Shown here one piece after another: positions 47,961 to 58,400 of a stretch of 64,000 nucleotides of DNA (positions within the stretch are counted from its first letter, which is position 1; the number at the start of each line of letters is the position of its first letter). The notes under the pieces are model-generated. The model worked only from the letters and a program-made list of their open reading frames with translations. It was not told the origin of the DNA and made no database searches. Location of the stretch: NCBI GenBank assembly GCA_001949185.1, contig BDGG01000013.1, positions 186,001 to 250,000 on the forward strand, written 5' to 3'. This stretch comes from Ramazzottius varieornatus (lineage: Eukaryota > Tardigrada > Eutardigrada > Parachela > Ramazzottiidae). Position numbers and translations under genes: made by a program.

Positions 47961-49927
47961 TCCTCAGAGAACTAGCTGTCATACAGGTGGGATTTGCGCA
48001 AGACGAAGTCACGTGGGTTACCGTATTGGCCAGTAAAACCTCGTGACACGCACTCGCTTAAGTCACAGCCGAGCCACGCTTGCACTCATCCTTCGAGTCG
48101 AGTAAATCATGTTGACACATTGTATTCGGCTGATTGAAGTCCTAACATAGAGACCTTGATTAGTTTCCAGTAAAAATTTACCGCTTTTCGGAAATTTCAA
48201 ATTTTCCGACGAGATTTTTTTCAATAGAACAGTGCCTCTTCGATTGTGTCAGAAATGTCTTCTCTGAAATGTCTTGTTATAACTGAGAACGGATCAGGTT
48301 TACGTGTCTTCTCGTGCGATTGCCAGTTACGGTTTACCACAGGACGGCTGTTTTCAGCTGAGCATCCCCTCCGGAAAGTCTGTGCTATCGTCTCTTCCTG
48401 ACGTTAAGGCAGCCTCTTGCGGACGGAAACTGGATAGTCGGCTTCATCAGGCTTGAAAGAGAGAGATAATTTAGTACTTCTAACACCCGTAACCCTTTCC
48501 GTAATCAAAACCGTCCCCTCACAGCAATGTCAGATTAAATCGGGAGGACCTACGCTTGTTAATGGGTGAATGTTGTGGATACTTTTCAGGCTTTCTCGCT
48601 GCGCGAGTTCACGCGGGTAGTGAGTGATGGTACAGTGGCGCAATAAAAGGATCTGTAAGCCGGATCGGTGGGCGACTCGACCGGCGACGCATGAAGGGTA
48701 CGGGCTGTATGAGTCACGGCTCGATTTGATAACTCAACCTGTGCACGGACAAGTCATTGGCTGCACTTATACCCAGCGCGTGCACAACTCCTCCTAGTTC
48801 AAATGCGGCGACTTTCCATGGCGACGTCGTCTTGCTCGCATCACACCTGTAAGCTGTCAGCAGAACAGATCCTGAACCAGTAGAGAATGCTGTGTCTACT
48901 GTCAACACAACATCTACCAGATTGACAAGCCATTCTCCAAAAGTCCATCGTAGTGCAACTAGTGCACTTAGAGACCGTCTAGGACGACAGTATGACTTTG
49001 GTCCAGTGCGCAGATCTGCGTTCTTATATTAGGGTGCTCTTAACATACAGTGTACACCAAAAGCTCTTGCAGTGACAACGCTAAAAAAATCCTGCTGTTA
49101 TTTCCTGTTGCGGACAAGTCGTTTCCGATTTCCGTATCACGTTTCTGATCCATTAACTTTCTTCGAATGAAGTTGTCAGTAGCCTCACGTCCTTCCGCCG
49201 TCTCAGGATAGCTGCCTGCGAGTGGCAGAATATGTCGAACAAGGAAATGGAGTAAGGCAGGAGAAAACCTCGACCGGATAAAAAGCAAAAACCCAACTAT
49301 TCGCAAAGGCAAGCAATCGACCCAAGGTTTAGACCTGTTATTAATATTTATGCGAGGTCGGTTTTTATGCGAAGTACAGGTATATGCCTGTGTCGAGGAA
49401 TTCTATCCTGCATCTTCTGTTAAAATTTGGAGACGATATGATGGTTAGTTCAAATGTTGACCGGTTTCGACAGCTTGCATAACTTCATATTTCGCCCGAA
49501 TATGGATTACAGTCCGGTCGTTCGAAGTCCGTACAAAATTTTCAGATTTCAGTTTAGGGCCCGCTACACATTCACCATATTTGCATGCCAAGCTAAATCC
49601 CGAAATTACGCAACCCATGCATTGTGCCATGCTCTAACTGGTGTAGTCAAGTAATTAACTCGTAGATAACCAGCTGTAGGCACGACGAGCAGCGTGGTTA
49701 ACTTTGAATGATTTCGCGCTTTAGAAATCCGACAATTTGGTACGGATTTCGAACGACCGTACTGTATGTCGAGCCCTAAAGGTTTAGGGCATTTGGAGCC
49801 TAAGTGGTCCGTGTACCTCATTATATTCTGCCTAGAGCAAGTTATTGGGAATCCGACCGAGAAAAGTAGCTTTTTGGACAACTAGAGTCATGGGAGGCTT
49901 TTCCCATGAAAGGACTCTATGCATAAC
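47961..49927. other. Intergenic stretch, nothing assignable
   Basis: About 2 kb with only short unrelated open frames (longest 90 codons, at 49040-49312) and no domain signature. No inverted-repeat arms detected by eye. Confidence 0.3.
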
Positions 49928-50132
49928 TACTGTATTCCCTCTAAGGTTTTGCGCAGTCACGTGACAGGTCAGTGAATAACACCCGGGGCCTCATATCACT
50001 GATTCTTTGACTGTGGCACATTGCTGCGCTTGATTGGCCGAGAGTTTTTGATTGATGGCAGTGAAGTTTTTTATCCCCGCCGCGCAATATTTACTGGCCT
50101 GTCACGTGACTGCACGAAGAGGGAATACAGTA
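49928..50132. mobile_element. MITE with palindromic GTCACGTGAC arms
   Basis: About 205 bp. Left arm TACTGTATTCCCTCT, then GCAGTCACGTGACAGGTCAG. The reverse complement of the right arm is TACTGTATTCCCTCT, then GCAGTCACGTGACAGGCCAG. Each arm carries the self-complementary GTCACGTGAC, which includes an E-box CACGTG. TA flanks both ends. No coding capacity. Confidence 0.72.
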
Positions 50133-50319
50133 TGTTCACAATGAGCCCGCTAGTTATCCACCCCTGTTTGGTAGAGAGAAGTTAGAAGTCAATGAAAACA
50201 ATTCACATTCTCACTGTGCTGTTTTAAGACGGACTGTTTCTGTTATCTTGATTCAGCCAGTGCGTCTCTAAATACCGATTTGCCTCGTCGAAGCCATAAT
50301 CCACTGGTTCTAACCACTT

Positions 50320-50467
50320 CTGCACGAGGAGCGAGTCCTAACTTTGTCCGCTGGCTATTACTTTTTACACCACGTCACCCATACGTCACAAGCCTAAAGA
50401 GCCTTCGACTAGCTCGTGACGTACTGTACAAAGCCAGTGAACAAAGTTAGGACCAGCTCCTCGTACG
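50320..50467. mobile_element. Small foldback element (ACGAGGAGC arms)
   Basis: Left arm CACGAGGAGCGAGTCCTAAC TTTGT; the reverse complement of the right arm is TACGAGGAGCTGGTCCTAAC TTTGT; both continue to CTGGCT. The spacer of about 70 bp contains CACGTCACCCATACGTCAC. Sequence differs from the MITE 190 bp to the left. Confidence 0.65.
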
Positions 50468-50628
50468 TACAACCATAAAGAAACCTTTTTAACGGACGAT
50501 GATCATGACACTTCTCTAAATTCGACTGTTAGTCTTGCTGGAAGCTGTGGTTCGCTTTGTACGATCCAGTGTTCGGATATGTCCTATTACGTGTACTTTA
50601 GACTGCCGAAATGGCTTTTCAGAATGTG

Positions 50629-53600
50629 TTATTTTCCCCGTGAATATTCGACATGTTCTGTTCCGATCATATATATGCGTCTTCTAAACATTAAAGTAAA
50701 GTGCAGCTCGCGGTGCGGAATCTTATGAAATTCGTCGTGCGATAATGAGACACGGGATCTTGCCGAGTGGTCGTTCAAAGATGAAAGTCTTCGAGCAAAA
50801 AGCTGAAAAACGGCGCCTGGGGTGACCCTTTCTTTCTCCTGAAACAAGAAACAAGAAGGGTTTTTTTGTCATTTTCGTGCTGAAGCAAACGTCGGTTGAC
50901 ACTTTTCTACGTAAATACTTCATCCACAAACACATTCCGGAACATCCGCAGGATACCAAAATCGCCGTAGTGGAAAATGCAACCGTGAACACCTTTGTCA
51001 TATCTGAAAGGGTTGCAACCAGTTTTCGGTTTGGTTGTCTTCTTTTACATATTACTAAAGATGATTTAAAACTAAGGTAACTTACCGTCAGTTTCCTGGC
51101 ATTTCTCCCCGAGAAAACCACATACGGGTGAATTGGCGGGTGGGTGCCCGAGAAGCCAAAACGGCTGGCGCAGTTGTTCGCTCTCATATGTCCCTGGCCT
51201 ACTCACCCATATAACCTGTTGATACGAAGAAACTGATGAGACGTTCTGATAATTATGCTAGCACTGATTGCAAGCGCTATGAAGGAATTACCGTTAGTTC
51301 TCCCGTGGTCCTGTCGTACTGACTGACACTTGTTGGTCCGCGACGAGAGCCTGTTCGGTCGATATAAACTTCCCCAGCAGCTGTTTTGAAAGTTCGAGAA
51401 CGAAACATTGCAGATAAGAAGGACGTTTCTCGCCGAGAAACCATTTGGATCAAGTTCGATGAGTTTGAGCTTGATGACTGAGCCAAGACCTGTGTCCAAT
51501 TGGAAAACATATACAAGAATTTATCTTCTGTCCCATTCAGCCATGGCGCTAGGAAATTCAAATGTGTAAAACAGTTGGGGAACGGCAATGTTGAGCTTGA
51601 CGTCAGGGCTCAAACCGATGTGCGAGCCGTGTACGTACGCTGCACCCATTGAGCCGTCCCGTTGGCGAAGCTAGATTCGTATAACTTAACCGACCCGAAT
51701 TCGGATCATGACACGAACCTCGCACATCAGGCGGCATCTACTGTATGTCCTCTGGCATCATCTGTGCTCACCAGGTGCAACATCTGTATCTCAGTTTCTC
51801 CCGGCCGTTCTCTGTGAAACTCTAGTCCCAAAAGCAGTCAAAGAGGAAGCTCGAGATAGCACAGGGAACGGCTGGAAGATGAGGATAATACAGAGAAACA
51901 GCTGTTGCAAGTGTTGCAAGCTGACTGGACCCGAAACAGCAATCAAGACTCTTGATTGTACCGCTCTTCCATGACGTCAGCCTTTGTTAATTTTAGTTAT
52001 TTTAAGACATTTTTGGCGTCAATGGTACGTCAAACACTACGGCATTTACGCTACCATTGGGCACCAGCACTCGATACTTCCCTGAGTCAGAAGTTCGGTA
52101 GAGACATATGCCATTATGGGGTATGCAAGATCCTGTGTTAGAAATGCGGTGCGTTTTAGCTGTGGTAAGAGATGGGATACCTGCAAGAAAAAAGCTTACA
52201 ATGTTCGGGCTGTTGGAGTTATTGCACCCCGTCATATTCGTGGACTGTTCTATCTTTTGCCGCAGGCCGGTCAGAAAAATCTCGGTTGCGTCAGTCGATT
52301 CTTGGTAGGATGGGTTCTCAACTAGAAGTGACGGAGAAACAGAGAGAAGAATCTGGAAAACAATTTACAGTACATATCACTGACGATGGTCCCAACGTTG
52401 TGATAGCTTCACGGGATTGTTCTGCTTGCCTCGTCATCCGGTTCTCTCACCGGAGGTCTCAGCTCGCCCAAACCAACTGCGCTTGCATCATAGCTGAGAG
52501 CGAAGTACACCTTTTCAAACCAGAAGGCGAACATGATACTACAATGTTGAGATAGAAAGCCTGGGTCTCACAGAAAAAGGTCCACGGATAGATCGAGCTA
52601 CGATAACTGTAAACCCCGGACATGGGTTTGATTCCCACCTCCGGCAAACTTTCAACTTTTCCAACGAGATTATCATTATCATCGAAACAAGCTACGATCT
52701 GGCCACCATAGTATGATAGGGATAGTAACACATTTCTATCATAACTGCGCTTGCCGGTGAGCACAAGAACTAATATATCAGGTGCGAAAGTATGACTTGT
52801 CCCCCTTAAAACACCTTGACTTCAAAAATTCATAGTTCTGCTCCCCCTCGTCCTTTCGCTCTAAACATTTTCTCGTGTCAGTCTACCAACTCTCGTCCGT
52901 GGTTTGACACTCCACTGATTCAGGTTTCTCAGCTCTGGAGTACCCCAGAAGTTATTTCGACGGAGTCGTGCATAAGTGAAATTTCGGGGATTATGGTGTG
53001 TGAAGTTTTTCGAGGCACGAACGCATCTCGCACCGCCGAAAAAAAGCAGATCCGTGCTTGATGATGGAAACACCTAAAAGTTCCACCGTGGGGGATCGGG
53101 TTGATCGGTTTCGGGATCGGGTTGATCGGTTTCGGGATCGGGTTGATCGGGAATTTTTCATCTAAAAGTTACCCTTACGGAAGACTAAAATCGAATATTG
53201 TTGTTTAAATTAGTAGAATTAGAAGTAGAACTACCTCGAAACAGGCTTTTTACTATGCTTTACTTTACTATGCTATGCTAATTTACTAATTTACGGCTTT
53301 TTGCTATGCTAATTTACTATGCTTTACTTTACTATGCTATGCTAATTTAAATTAGCGGTTCCCCAGTCTGACTTCACTAATTAATTTAAAGTAATCTGAA
53401 GTCGAACCAGCAGGCTGTAATAAAATAAACGAGTAAAAGAACGGAACACTGTATTATTACTCAGTAAAGCAATTTTACTAAGCGAAAGAGAGTTCGGATA
53501 TTTAATTAGCAAAACCGTGACTTTTTCGAAACTTTGTACATGACGTGCAGTGCGTCGGTTTCGGACCCCGTTCAAACAGATCCACTGTCTGCATGTTCGT

Positions 53601-56600
53601 CTGAAGTATGCCCTAGACGTGATTACCGTTTCGCTTGATCCCACGGGCACTGCTGCTACAGTACAGTATAGTACAGTACAGTACAGTACAGTACAGTACA
53701 GTACAGTACAGTACAGTACAGTACAGTACAGTACAGTACAGTACAGTACAGCAAAATATAGCTACAGTACGCAAACTCTGCAATGTGTTGCTTGGAATTT
53801 CTATGTTGATGTTTTTGCCTTCTGTTTGAAGGCTCGTCCCAGAGCTTTGTATGGTTTGCTGTATGTAGACTAGGTGGAATGATGTCGGCCAAAGACCAGC
53901 CGTTTGCATGAACTAAAATTTTCGAAAATGGTCCGTGAATTAAAATTAAATTTAATTCGGGAAACCGCGGACTTTTAATTAAGCAAAAGTTTTACTTCTT
54001 AAGTTTGGCGCCGAGAGTAATTAAAAGTTGGCAGTTTTGGGGAGTTTTAATTAACAGTAAGTACAAGTTAAACTCGGAAAGTCATAGTAAAACAACACTG
54101 AAATCGAAAATCGACGACAATCTGTCAACCAATCATGCCGCACGCGATCCTTCCCAAACTATGGTTTAATTCTTACAGGACTAATGCGTGCCTCCCTAAA
54201 GTCTTATAGTAGATTAAAATAAGACGAAGAGGGCGAAGAATCAAGAGAATTTGGTACCCCACTTATAAATACTTCGCGCACCCCGAAAACAACGCACAGT
54301 TTTGTCTTTTTTCCCTCTCCGGATTGCAAACAAGAACGAGCCGATAGCAGACCGCATTGCTATCTGTGACAACACCGGCACTCTGTAGAAGATTTCTAAG
54401 CGAAAAGAGGTATGTTTTGCCAGAGGCAAACCACGACAGAAAAGTTTGAACCGTGAGCGGCAATGAAAGAGAACCATGATTACATTTTAGTGAGGGCTCC
54501 TCTCACCACCGGCACCACCGATGGGCTCATCTCACCACTAATATTTAAACTTTTGACACCACCGACGACTCATCGCACCACCACCCAGAATTTTATTTCA
54601 ACTGGAGGTGACCGAAATACGAGAAACTATGTAGTATGTCAGAAATTTGTCACTGGGAGAATAGATCAGCCGGTGGGGTGACAAATGGTGGTGGTGGTGG
54701 ACTCGTGATTTTCTGGTTCATCTGACCACATTTCGTTTTATAAAAAAAGTGGTGAGAAGAGGCCATCGGTGGTGTTTCAATTAGAACAGGCGGTGAGATG
54801 AGCCCATCGGTGGTGCCGGTGGTAAGAGAGCCCTCACCTTACATTTTGATAGCCTGACCCACACGACTGTCCGATATAAATCTCTTTCATCCAGTAATGC
54901 GATAACGTTATTCTAGTCCTCTTTGGAAGAGGCAGTATTCATGGAAACCTTCCCGTTGAACAAACGAAGTTAATCCACAGACTGGTCACTGGAGTCACTA
55001 CTGTTGCATGTCTGTTCCGGAATACACCCTGAACAACACACTTCCGCAAAACTGCAAGAATAGAGACTGGAATTTCCCATTCAGGCTTCTTATAATAGGA
55101 TCCTCTTGCTAACAGATTATCACCTGCTAAAGACATTGGACCTTCTCCAGAGAATTTTTCCCGGAAGTGGGTTTGAAAAGTGGCGTTACGGAGATCATTG
55201 TCCCTCTTCTCCCAGGCTCTTGCAGCAATGCCACGAAATGTCTCCCAAAAAATCTCGGGAGTTCCGTGCAAGCATGAGTGTATAAGTTGATCAAAAAGAC
55301 TGAGGTATGGCGTCAGAGAAAATTTTGAACTTCGGTAGAACAAGTCATACTTCCGCACCTAATACCAGTCAATAGCAAAATACGCCACACGACTACCGGC
55401 AGAGTAGCGTCCTCAGGCTTTCACGCTTTACAGTACAGAGAGTGCCTCCGTTCTGATGGTCACGTGGTCCATATAACGTTAGCCATCGATGAGAGCCGTC
55501 ACGTGACCACCGAAAGAGACGGCTGTTCTAACTCAGCAGTGCAGAAAACAGTATCTTCTTCCGTGGTAAGCTGTGACAGTGCTCTTACGTAATCTCCTCC
55601 AGTCATGTTCATTTTGTGCGCCAAGATCTGAGAAAAGAATAGATGCCGTTATGGTACTGTAAAAATTCGCTGTAACCGCCACCTACGTTGTAGTATACGT
55701 AGATCCTGTCCTTGGGTAGTCGGGGTTGACCCCTGGACCACCCGGTGGAAACGTCCTGCACGTGCACGTACTGTGGCGGATATAGCGAATTTTTACGGTG
55801 TTGGTTTTCTTTGGGGTGTGATCTCGTAAAATTTGATACCAAATTTCCCAAACCAATGTTCACACAAGTCGACTCACCATGAACTTTCTCAGGACGGCTG
55901 TCCGAAGCACAACGGAAAGAACTGTTGAAACAAAACGCTATTACCGTAGACCGCTTCTAAATAAATGGGCAGGTCAGAGCTGTAGTCAATAGCTTATAAA
56001 ATTACCACGTGCAGACAGCTGGATTTCACTCAGAAGTGCCGTGACGTTTCTGTCAAAGTCTTCTGGTTGCTGAGACGAGTCGACCAGCCTCAGAGTAACT
56101 GTACCGCCAACGGCGGTGGCCAAGCTATCCAAGCTAGATGCAGTGTCTGCCGTGTCCGAGCCCATACTCGAGTCGTCCGTCCCCTCACAGACGTCCAACA
56201 CTTGATAGAAATTGGTCCACTGAAACTTTCTCATCAAGTATACCCATTGCATGCTTAAGGTGATCACATCTATTGCACTCGTCATAATGGCCTGAGAATA
56301 CTGCATTAGCAACGACGGGTCCACTGTGGTAGCTCTGCAAGGAATCCAAGGTCTTGACCAGATACACAGCTTCATCAACCATCTTACAGTCGACGTTTCG
56401 TACCCCACCAACGCCAGGCTGTTCCAACCTAACAGAAGAAATCGTCCAGCGACTTGCGCTAACTTACGAAATTGCGCTTTTCAACTGTTGTTACGGACAT
56501 GAGTGAGTAATAAGTATACCATACACAATAGACATGAGTGATGAACGAAGTTGTTTTACCTGCCGACATTTGCAGCAGAGACTTGATATATTTGCAGCCT

Positions 56601-57018
56601 GAAATACACGGAACCATTCCGTTGAATTCAAAATACACCAGGCTCCGCAAGACAGTTTCTGAAAGCATACAGTTCACCACTGTACCTTACCTGTGAAGGG
56701 TCCGAAGACAGCGAGTTTGGGGAGACGAGTCGGACTGTAATAGTATTTGGCAAGCATATCGGCCATGTTGCGGGATAAATCCTCGCATGTGCGACCATCT
56801 TGCTCAGTAAGATACTTGACAGAAAGTTCCATTAATGGAGAATTTTGTGCATTTGCTTGGCGGACAGCCCATTCAACGGCAGGTCCGATCTGGCAGAGGT
56901 TCCCGGTGTATTCCGGACTTGCGGTTGTAGGAAGGATCAACTCCACATTTAGAAGGCTTGATTGAATCATGGAAGGCAAGAAGCATGCCAAGGTCACTGT
57001 TACCCATTTTATCAGCAT
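50629..57018 (-). CDS. Natriuretic-peptide-receptor-like membrane protein with no cyclase domain (partial model)
   Basis: Clear exons: 56691-57018 (signal peptide WVTVTLACFLPSM, then an ANF-receptor lobe, AVEWAVRQANAQ), 56560-56598, 56006-56452 (KFQWTNFYQVLDVCEG), 55878-55956 (TVIAFCFNSS), 55589-55627 (NMTGGDY), about 51292-51588 (GEVYIDRTGSRR...YDRTTGEL), 51087-51164 or close to it (HPPANSPVCGF), 50903-51003 (membrane helix VFTVAFSTTAILVSCGC, then KYLRRK) and 50629-50838 (about 69-residue cytoplasmic tail ending SRGK). The extracellular pieces match receptor guanylate cyclases and NPR-C. No kinase-homology or cyclase signature follows, so it resembles NPR-C. Phases at 56006/55956 and 55878/55627 do not agree, and the part between 51588 and 55589 is unresolved, so the gene may be damaged. 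Confidence 0.6.
52776..52840. repeat. Inverted partner of 47757-47816
   Basis: GGTGCGAAAGTATGACTTGT then CCCCCTTAAAACACCTTGAC; reverse complement of the 47.8 kb copy with about 20 percent mismatch. Confidence 0.5.
53092..53151 (+). repeat. 21-bp tandem repeat
   Basis: GGGATCGGGTTGATCGGTTT C repeated almost perfectly about 2.8 times. Confidence 0.85.
53240..53352 (+). repeat. AT-rich duplicated block
   Basis: A block TTTACTATGCTTTACTTTAC TATGCTATGCTAATTTA occurs twice about 65 bp apart, with a shorter partial copy between. Confidence 0.7.
53657..53752 (+). repeat. TACAG pentanucleotide microsatellite
   Basis: About 19 units of GTACA with one variant (GTATA) near the start. It creates long spurious open frames on both strands (YSTVQ / YCTVL periodic), which I exclude. 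Confidence 0.95.
54489..54838. mobile_element. Mutator-like MITE with a 9-bp target duplication
   Basis: 350 bp. Inverted ends of about 47 bp: left GTGAGGGCTCCTCTCACCAC, then CGGCACCACCGATGGGCTCA TCTCACC; the right end is the reverse complement with few mismatches. It is flanked by perfect direct repeats TTACATTTT at 54480-54488 and 54839-54847. A 9-bp duplication is the hallmark of Mutator-like elements. No coding capacity; the interior is ACC/GGT-rich. It sits in the long unresolved part of the natriuretic-receptor-like gene. Confidence 0.85.
54893..54965. repeat. Dispersed repeat shared with 46230-46305
   Basis: Second copy of the stretch described at 46230. The adjoining minus-strand frame 54939-55358 (RAWEKRDNDLRNATFQTHFR) may be part of the same element rather than a host exon. 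Confidence 0.45.
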
Positions 57019-57592
57019 TTTCGTATCGAATGGGATCAGATTTGAAGAATAGGACAAAAAGTCAAAAAAAAACCGCGCGTCACACTTATGTGGTTTCACT
57101 GGTCTCTGGCATCAATCTCGTGACCGATGCACTCACATGCATGTGCTGAAGACTAGTAAACAAAATATGATCTGCTTAATGAGCCCCAGTGTCTAGAAAC
57201 TTGATTCCTCACTCGACATGCCTTTATTGCAAGTACATAATTGTCTTCGCTCCGGATCGTCACAAGCAATGTGACCAATTAAATAAGACCAACAGGCCTG
57301 GCCTACCTTTGCCCAGGGATTGCGGAGCTGTAACATCAGTTACAAAACATGACGGTTCTTGCTCGTTGCCCTTGTATCAACTTGATTCCGCCGGAATCCG
57401 GAAATCTGCTCAACCTCCAGACCAGCGCAGGAACGTTGCGTTGCGGAGACATTTAACGGAAAGCCCCACTTGCTTAAGTTATTAGTCTGCGGACTAATTG
57501 CGAGACTGGAAGACCAAAACTTCTATTCAAATAATTATTGATAGCATCATTGTAAGGGGTCACACCTAACCTCTCCTATGGTTAGCCGGGCG

Positions 57593-57598
57593 NNNNNN
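57593..57598. other. Assembly gap (6 N)
   Basis: Six N between GGCG and GGCTCACC; a small undetermined stretch next to the putative pore exon of the iGluR-like gene. Confidence 0.95.
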
Positions 57599-57986
57599 GG
57601 CTCACCATTCTTTTCACTTAATAAGCATGCCATATACAAATGCAACCAGAGCATCCGACCAAGACCATGTACAGCGAAGCCGTATCGTTCGACCTTCCCG
57701 TACCGCTTTTGCCAGGAGTCTACCTTGCCCAACAATAGAAGTTAACACCCGCTTTACCATGAGACACAAACGATCAAAAACAGCAGTTATCAAGAAAGTG
57801 TACACTGACCGGCGAAGCCGAGCGAGCGCTTCCACCAATGAGCCAAACCGAAAACACTTTGCAGCATAAAGTAACGGCAACGAACCATTTTTTGTTCTCA
57901 AATTCAATTTGTGTTTTTTTTCGGGGGTTAAACACAAAGATAAAGTTGGAAGTGAAGATATGCGTGTTTCCCTGTCATGTTATAAC

Positions 57987-58215
57987 CACGGTGGGAAATT
58001 ATGAGACACTAAGACTTATGGGACAGTAAAAATGATGGGACAGTTTTCGCTACGGCGGTTTTCGCTTCGTTTTCGCTACGGTGGTGCGGAAGCATGTACG
58101 TACGCGACCGATTCACCTTTTGACACTTTTCTACAGTCGAATTCTCCATTTTGCCGTTCTTTCCGCCTATCCCATAATTTTTACTATCCCATAATTTCGC
58201 ATCGTACGTGTACGC
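57987..58215. mobile_element. MITE related to the 37.7 kb element, left end eroded
   Basis: Right end CATCGTACGTGTACGCGG is the reverse complement of the family end CGTACACGCACGA, followed inward by CCCATAATTTT. The left side retains GGTGGGAAATTATGAGACA. Contains GAAGCATGTACGTACGCGAC, shared in inverted form with the 60 kb copy. Confidence 0.6.
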
Positions 58216-58257
58216 GGCTTGTGCAGATTTGTAAGGCAACGTATTTGGTGTCTTTGC

Positions 58258-58400
58258 AGGCTTCCTCTGCCGCTAGTGATGCTAAGGCTACCGGAGCATC
58301 CTACTTGGACCAAGGCAAGCATACCGTTTGTCATGCTGCTCAGAGTGTAACGGACAAGGGATTTCGGATCGCACGCGATCGAGCAATAACTGGTCTGTGA
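58258..58400 (+). other. Possible terminal exon of an Ala/Lys-rich helical protein
   Basis: After a good acceptor (TTGGTGTCTTTGCAG) the frame reads ASSAASDAKATGASYLDQGK, then a segment with SVTDKGFRIARDRA and a stop. The A/K/D spacing vaguely recalls group-3 LEA-like repeats, but it contains Cys and His and is short. No upstream exon identified. Confidence 0.25.

Noticed and set aside
52560-52650. tRNA-like stretch with GGGTTTGATTCCCACC resembling a B box
   Set aside because: The 5' half has no matching acceptor stem (no TGCCGGAG-like start), so no complete tRNA fold; at most a SINE-derived fragment.
53550-53909. Open frames of up to 107 codons on both strands with YSTVQ/YCTVL repeats
   Set aside because: They are produced entirely by the TACAG pentanucleotide microsatellite.
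54939-55358. 139-codon minus-strand frame (FWETFRGIAARAWEKRDND) as an exon of the receptor gene
   Set aside because: Adjacent sequence is shared with the repeat at 46230 and the frame has no receptor motif; more likely part of a decayed element.
55609-55863. 84-codon minus-strand frame inside the natriuretic-receptor-like gene
   Set aside because: It runs across an intron between the exons 55878-55956 and 55589-55627 and has no family features.
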